This document shows positions 9,550 to 10,133 of a stretch of DNA of 10,133 nucleotides, piece after piece. Source of the stretch: Synura sp. LO234KE (Eukaryota > Sar > Synurophyceae > Synurales > Mallomonadaceae); the NCBI GenBank assembly GCA_015143735.1, contig VKHC01000692.1:1-10133 (forward strand), in the 5' to 3' direction. Under the pieces are notes generated by a model. The model did no database searches. It was not told the DNA's origin and worked only from the letters and a program-made list of their open reading frames with translations. A program made the position numbers and the translations under genes. The first letter of the stretch is position 1, and every line of letters begins with the position of its first letter.

Positions 9550-9855
9550 AAAATTAAGATATTGCTACGGAAACAGGAATTTATTGGTGATATTGATGAT
9601 GATGAATCATTAAATTATGTTTTCCTCCCACCTAATTCTGCTCTCATTACTAATACGGATTCTGCTTTGGCGCATTTCAAAACAATATCGGGTGGTGCTT
9701 ACCACGATGCATCCACCTCCTCCACGAATGATGAGTGCGGCATACACAGTTTGAACTCCGGTGAATTTTCAGTTATTGACGATCATATTTGCCGAAAATC
9801 TCACATCTTAATTATAAATAGACAAAAGGCATGCGCAGTAATGTCTAATAACTAA
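9550..9855 (+). CDS. Hypothetical open frame or exon, unrecognised
   Basis: A frame open from 9550 to TAA at 9853-9855 encodes about 100 residues. An acidic patch (GDIDDDESLNYVFLPP) is followed by a Ser/Thr-rich stretch and a Cys-containing end. There is no obvious ATG near its start. AAACAG at about 9575-9580 could be a splice acceptor, so it may be a terminal exon of an unseen plus-strand gene. I recognise no family. For an AT-rich region the length is moderately unusual, but chance is possible. Confidence 0.25.
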   Translation, partial: KIKILLRKQEFIGDIDDDESLNYVFLPPNSALITNTDSALAHFKTISGGAYHDASTSSTNDECGIHSLNSGEFSVIDDHICRKSHILIINRQKACAVMSNN

Positions 9856-9863
9856 GAGCCCCC

Positions 9864-9910
9864 ATGTACCAACTGGCAAGCCCCGTAAACCGAGTGGGGG
9901 AGGGGGGAGG
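9864..9910 (+). repeat. Diverged dispersed repeat, copy 2
   Basis: This copy begins ATGTACCAACTGGCAAG and continues into a G-rich run. It is in the same orientation as the copy at 9195-9240, 669 bp upstream. Most differences between the copies are transitions (C/T, A/G), as expected from ageing repeats. Confidence 0.55.
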
Positions 9911-10056
9911 CGGCCTCCGCCCGCTAGCGTAGGAAAGGCCTCCCCCGGGAATGGTTAGTACGCAACGACGTCCCCTACTAGGTAGAAGGGAACGCGCGTA
10001 CCACCCCCGGGGGGAGAACTTCTTACCAGACAAGCATCAGTGGATAAAAATCCATA

Positions 10057-10121
10057 CTATAGCGGTACCGGTTATAGTGGTACCATCTAAAGTCTACCAC
10101 TAAATACCCAGCTATAGCTGG
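10057..10121. repeat. Cluster of three inverted repeats
   Basis: Three palindromic units follow one another. CGGTACCG at 10063-10070 is flanked by CTATAG and GTTATAG. TAGTGGTA (10075-10082) pairs perfectly with TACCACTA (10095-10102) around a 12-nt loop. CCAGCTATAGCTGG at 10108-10121 is a perfect 14-nt palindrome. Such structure is common near the ends of transposable elements or in structured repeats. Its role is unknown and the element continues past the window. Confidence 0.5.
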
Positions 10122-10133
10122 AGTAGCTTTGGG

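Larger units (their letters stand above)
9856..10133. mobile_element. GC-rich repeat-like block, possible transposable-element fragment (runs off the edge)
   Basis: Composition changes abruptly after the AT-rich 8764-9855 stretch. The block starts with the second repeat copy, then carries G-run and C-run tracts (9896-9910, about 9942-9948, 10002-10014) and ends in a cluster of palindromes. The minus-strand open frame at 9845-10033 is low-complexity (Pro/Arg/Gly) and probably non-coding. No transposase or reverse transcriptase is visible. Calling it mobile rests on the repeat copy and composition only. Confidence 0.35.

Noticed and set aside
9845-10033. Minus-strand 62-residue Pro/Arg/Gly-rich frame
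   Set aside because: It translates the GC-rich repeat block; the low complexity and overlap with repeat copy 2 argue against a gene.
1-10133. CRISPR arrays, rRNA and tRNA genes
   Set aside because: No regularly spaced repeats, rRNA signature or tRNA cloverleaf was found by eye.

Overview
The window is eukaryotic. All genes with introns use GT-AG introns, and TAA and TAG act as ordinary stops, so the genetic code is standard. A kinase tail with the CDPK layout (kinase followed by paired EF-hands) together with a GCP4-type gamma-tubulin complex subunit points to a protist, most likely an alveolate (apicomplexan or chromerid relative) or another chromist. This placement is inference. Codon use was not computed.

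Layout. (1) Positions 1-1890, plus strand: the 3' part of a CDPK-like kinase gene in three visible exons. Its EF-hand loops all look unable to bind calcium, and about 320 residues are inserted between EF-hands 1 and 2. (2) 1891-2899: the space between two convergent genes; no gene seen. (3) 2900-7839, minus strand: a complete gamma-tubulin complex component 4 (GCP4) gene, rebuilt by eye as about ten exons encoding roughly 1,100 residues. Exons 1-5 are tiny, AT-rich and separated by introns of 49-71 nt. A large GC-rich exon 6 follows, then two introns above 500 nt. A region resembling an L-type lectin/concanavalin A fold is embedded between the N-terminal and C-terminal GCP modules. (4) 7840-7914: a 75-bp gap between divergent genes, with a tandem 8-mer. 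(5) 7915-8763, plus strand: an intronless seven-helix membrane protein that resembles rhodopsin-type GPCRs. (6) 8764-10133: AT-rich DNA with weak exon-like pieces, a diverged pair of repeats about 670 bp apart, and a GC-rich, palindrome-rich block at the right edge that looks like part of a dispersed repeat.

Functionally, GCP4 is a core microtubule-nucleation factor, the kinase belongs to a signalling family, and the 7TM protein is a possible receptor. Nothing in the sequence ties the three into one pathway. The most unusual points are the lectin-like insertion in GCP4, the degenerate EF-hands of the kinase, and the GPCR-like ORF in a protist-like setting.
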